Below are positions 63,812-64,000 of a stretch of 64,000 nucleotides of DNA, one piece after another; position 1 is the first letter of the stretch; the number at the start of each line of letters is the position of its first letter. Source of the DNA: Alphaproteobacteria bacterium. GTDB lineage: Bacteria > Pseudomonadota > Alphaproteobacteria > Ferrovibrionales > Ferrovibrionaceae. The stretch lies in NCBI GenBank assembly GCA_947473805.1, contig CANJGB010000004.1, positions 1 to 64,000 on the forward strand. The letters are read 5' to 3'. The translations under genes were made by a program, and so were the position numbers. Below the pieces are notes generated by a model. That model did not search any database and was not told the DNA's origin. It saw only the letters and a list, made by a program, of their open reading frames with translations.

Positions 63812-64000
63812 TTACAGTAGGCCCAGCGCGCGAAAGCTGGCGTGGTCGGCCTTGCCGATGACCACGTGGTCGTGCAGCGCGATGTCCATGGCCTTGGCGG
63901 CGTCGCGCACGGCACGGGTCATGTCGATGTCAGCTTTGCTGGGCTTCGGGTCGCCGCTGGGGTGGTTGTGCACCAGGATCAGCGCGCTGGCCTGCAGTTC
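63812..64000 (-). CDS. radC: RadC-like JAB-domain protein, C-terminal part
   Basis: Only the last 62 residues are in the window. The zinc motif [18 protein letters not shown] and the end [20 protein letters not shown] are typical of RadC proteins (JAB/MPN-like metal sites). The domain is found in the chromosomal RadC and in mobile-element copies; the exact role is unsettled. The gene continues upstream past base 64000, so the helix-hairpin-helix part cannot be seen. Confidence 0.9.
   Translation of the reverse strand, partial: ELQASALILVHNHPSGDPKPSKADIDMTRAVRDAAKAMDIALHDHVVIGKADHASFRALGLL

Overview
The window is 64 kb of GC-rich DNA from an alphaproteobacterium, probably a flagellated member of a Rhodospirillales-like lineage. 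The markers are CtrA with a CtrA box next to fliI-fliJ, a ChpT-type phosphotransferase, a double-domain cold-shock protein, a DUF1476 F1-ATPase zeta subunit, PurS/PurQ/PurL, and BolA-Grx4. Species cannot be named from the sequence. No rRNA, intact tRNA or CRISPR array was seen.

Layout. 1-2.0 kb is accessory DNA: the end of an IS3-like element that has cut a methyltransferase gene, then a tyrosine recombinase. 2.1-6.4 kb holds small conserved hypotheticals, a periplasmic M48 metalloprotease lipoprotein and a secreted RTX protein. 6.4-18.6 kb is a catabolic block for CoA thioesters: a mandelate-racemase-like enzyme, two adjacent acyl-CoA dehydrogenases, a metallo-beta-lactamase-fold hydrolase, an acyl-CoA ligase, enoyl-CoA hydratases, a MarR regulator, three SDRs, a sugar-isomerase-like protein and a quinone reductase. 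Two related operator-like inverted repeats flank the start and end of the isomerase gene. 18.8-26.2 kb is one giant 2465-residue M10 metalloprotease/RTX protein with recently duplicated C-terminal modules.

26.3-31.5 kb carries an SDR, a fused FO synthase (CofG-CofH, deazaflavin biosynthesis) and an M3 oligopeptidase. 31.5-36.0 kb groups membrane-lipid families: an AarF/UbiB-type kinase, a ClsB-like phospholipase D, a YbhN-like membrane protein broken by an in-frame amber codon, and a YbhP-like phosphoesterase. The last three are the families of the E. coli ybhN-clsB-ybhP operon. 36.1-41.4 kb has a double cold-shock protein, an encapsulated-ferritin homologue with no targeting tail and no adjacent shell gene, a lipoprotein, dihydroorotase, AcuI, CysQ and MobA.

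41.4-46.6 kb is a cell-cycle and motility locus: chpT, a CheY-like regulator, cheR, another receiver protein, ctrA, fliI and fliJ. 47.2-50.6 kb is a tight three-gene operon: an ACAD11-like dehydrogenase, an APH-fold kinase and an enoyl-CoA hydratase with a vestigial hydroxyacyl-CoA dehydrogenase tail. 50.6-53.3 kb has another enoyl-CoA hydratase, a DUF445 membrane protein and a SnoaL-like protein. 53.4-61.3 kb is mostly minus-strand purine synthesis (purB, purC, purS, purQ, purL) followed by bolA and grxD, interrupted by plus-strand genes for the ATPase zeta subunit, a Tam-like methyltransferase and thioredoxin 2. The window closes with an LTA-synthase-like sulfatase, a 36-residue membrane peptide and the 3' end of radC.

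No single previously undescribed system is proven here. The strongest leads are the orphan ferritin-like protein, the collapsed FadJ-like enzyme in the ACAD/kinase operon, the amber-interrupted YbhN homologue, and the pair of MarR-type operator candidates.
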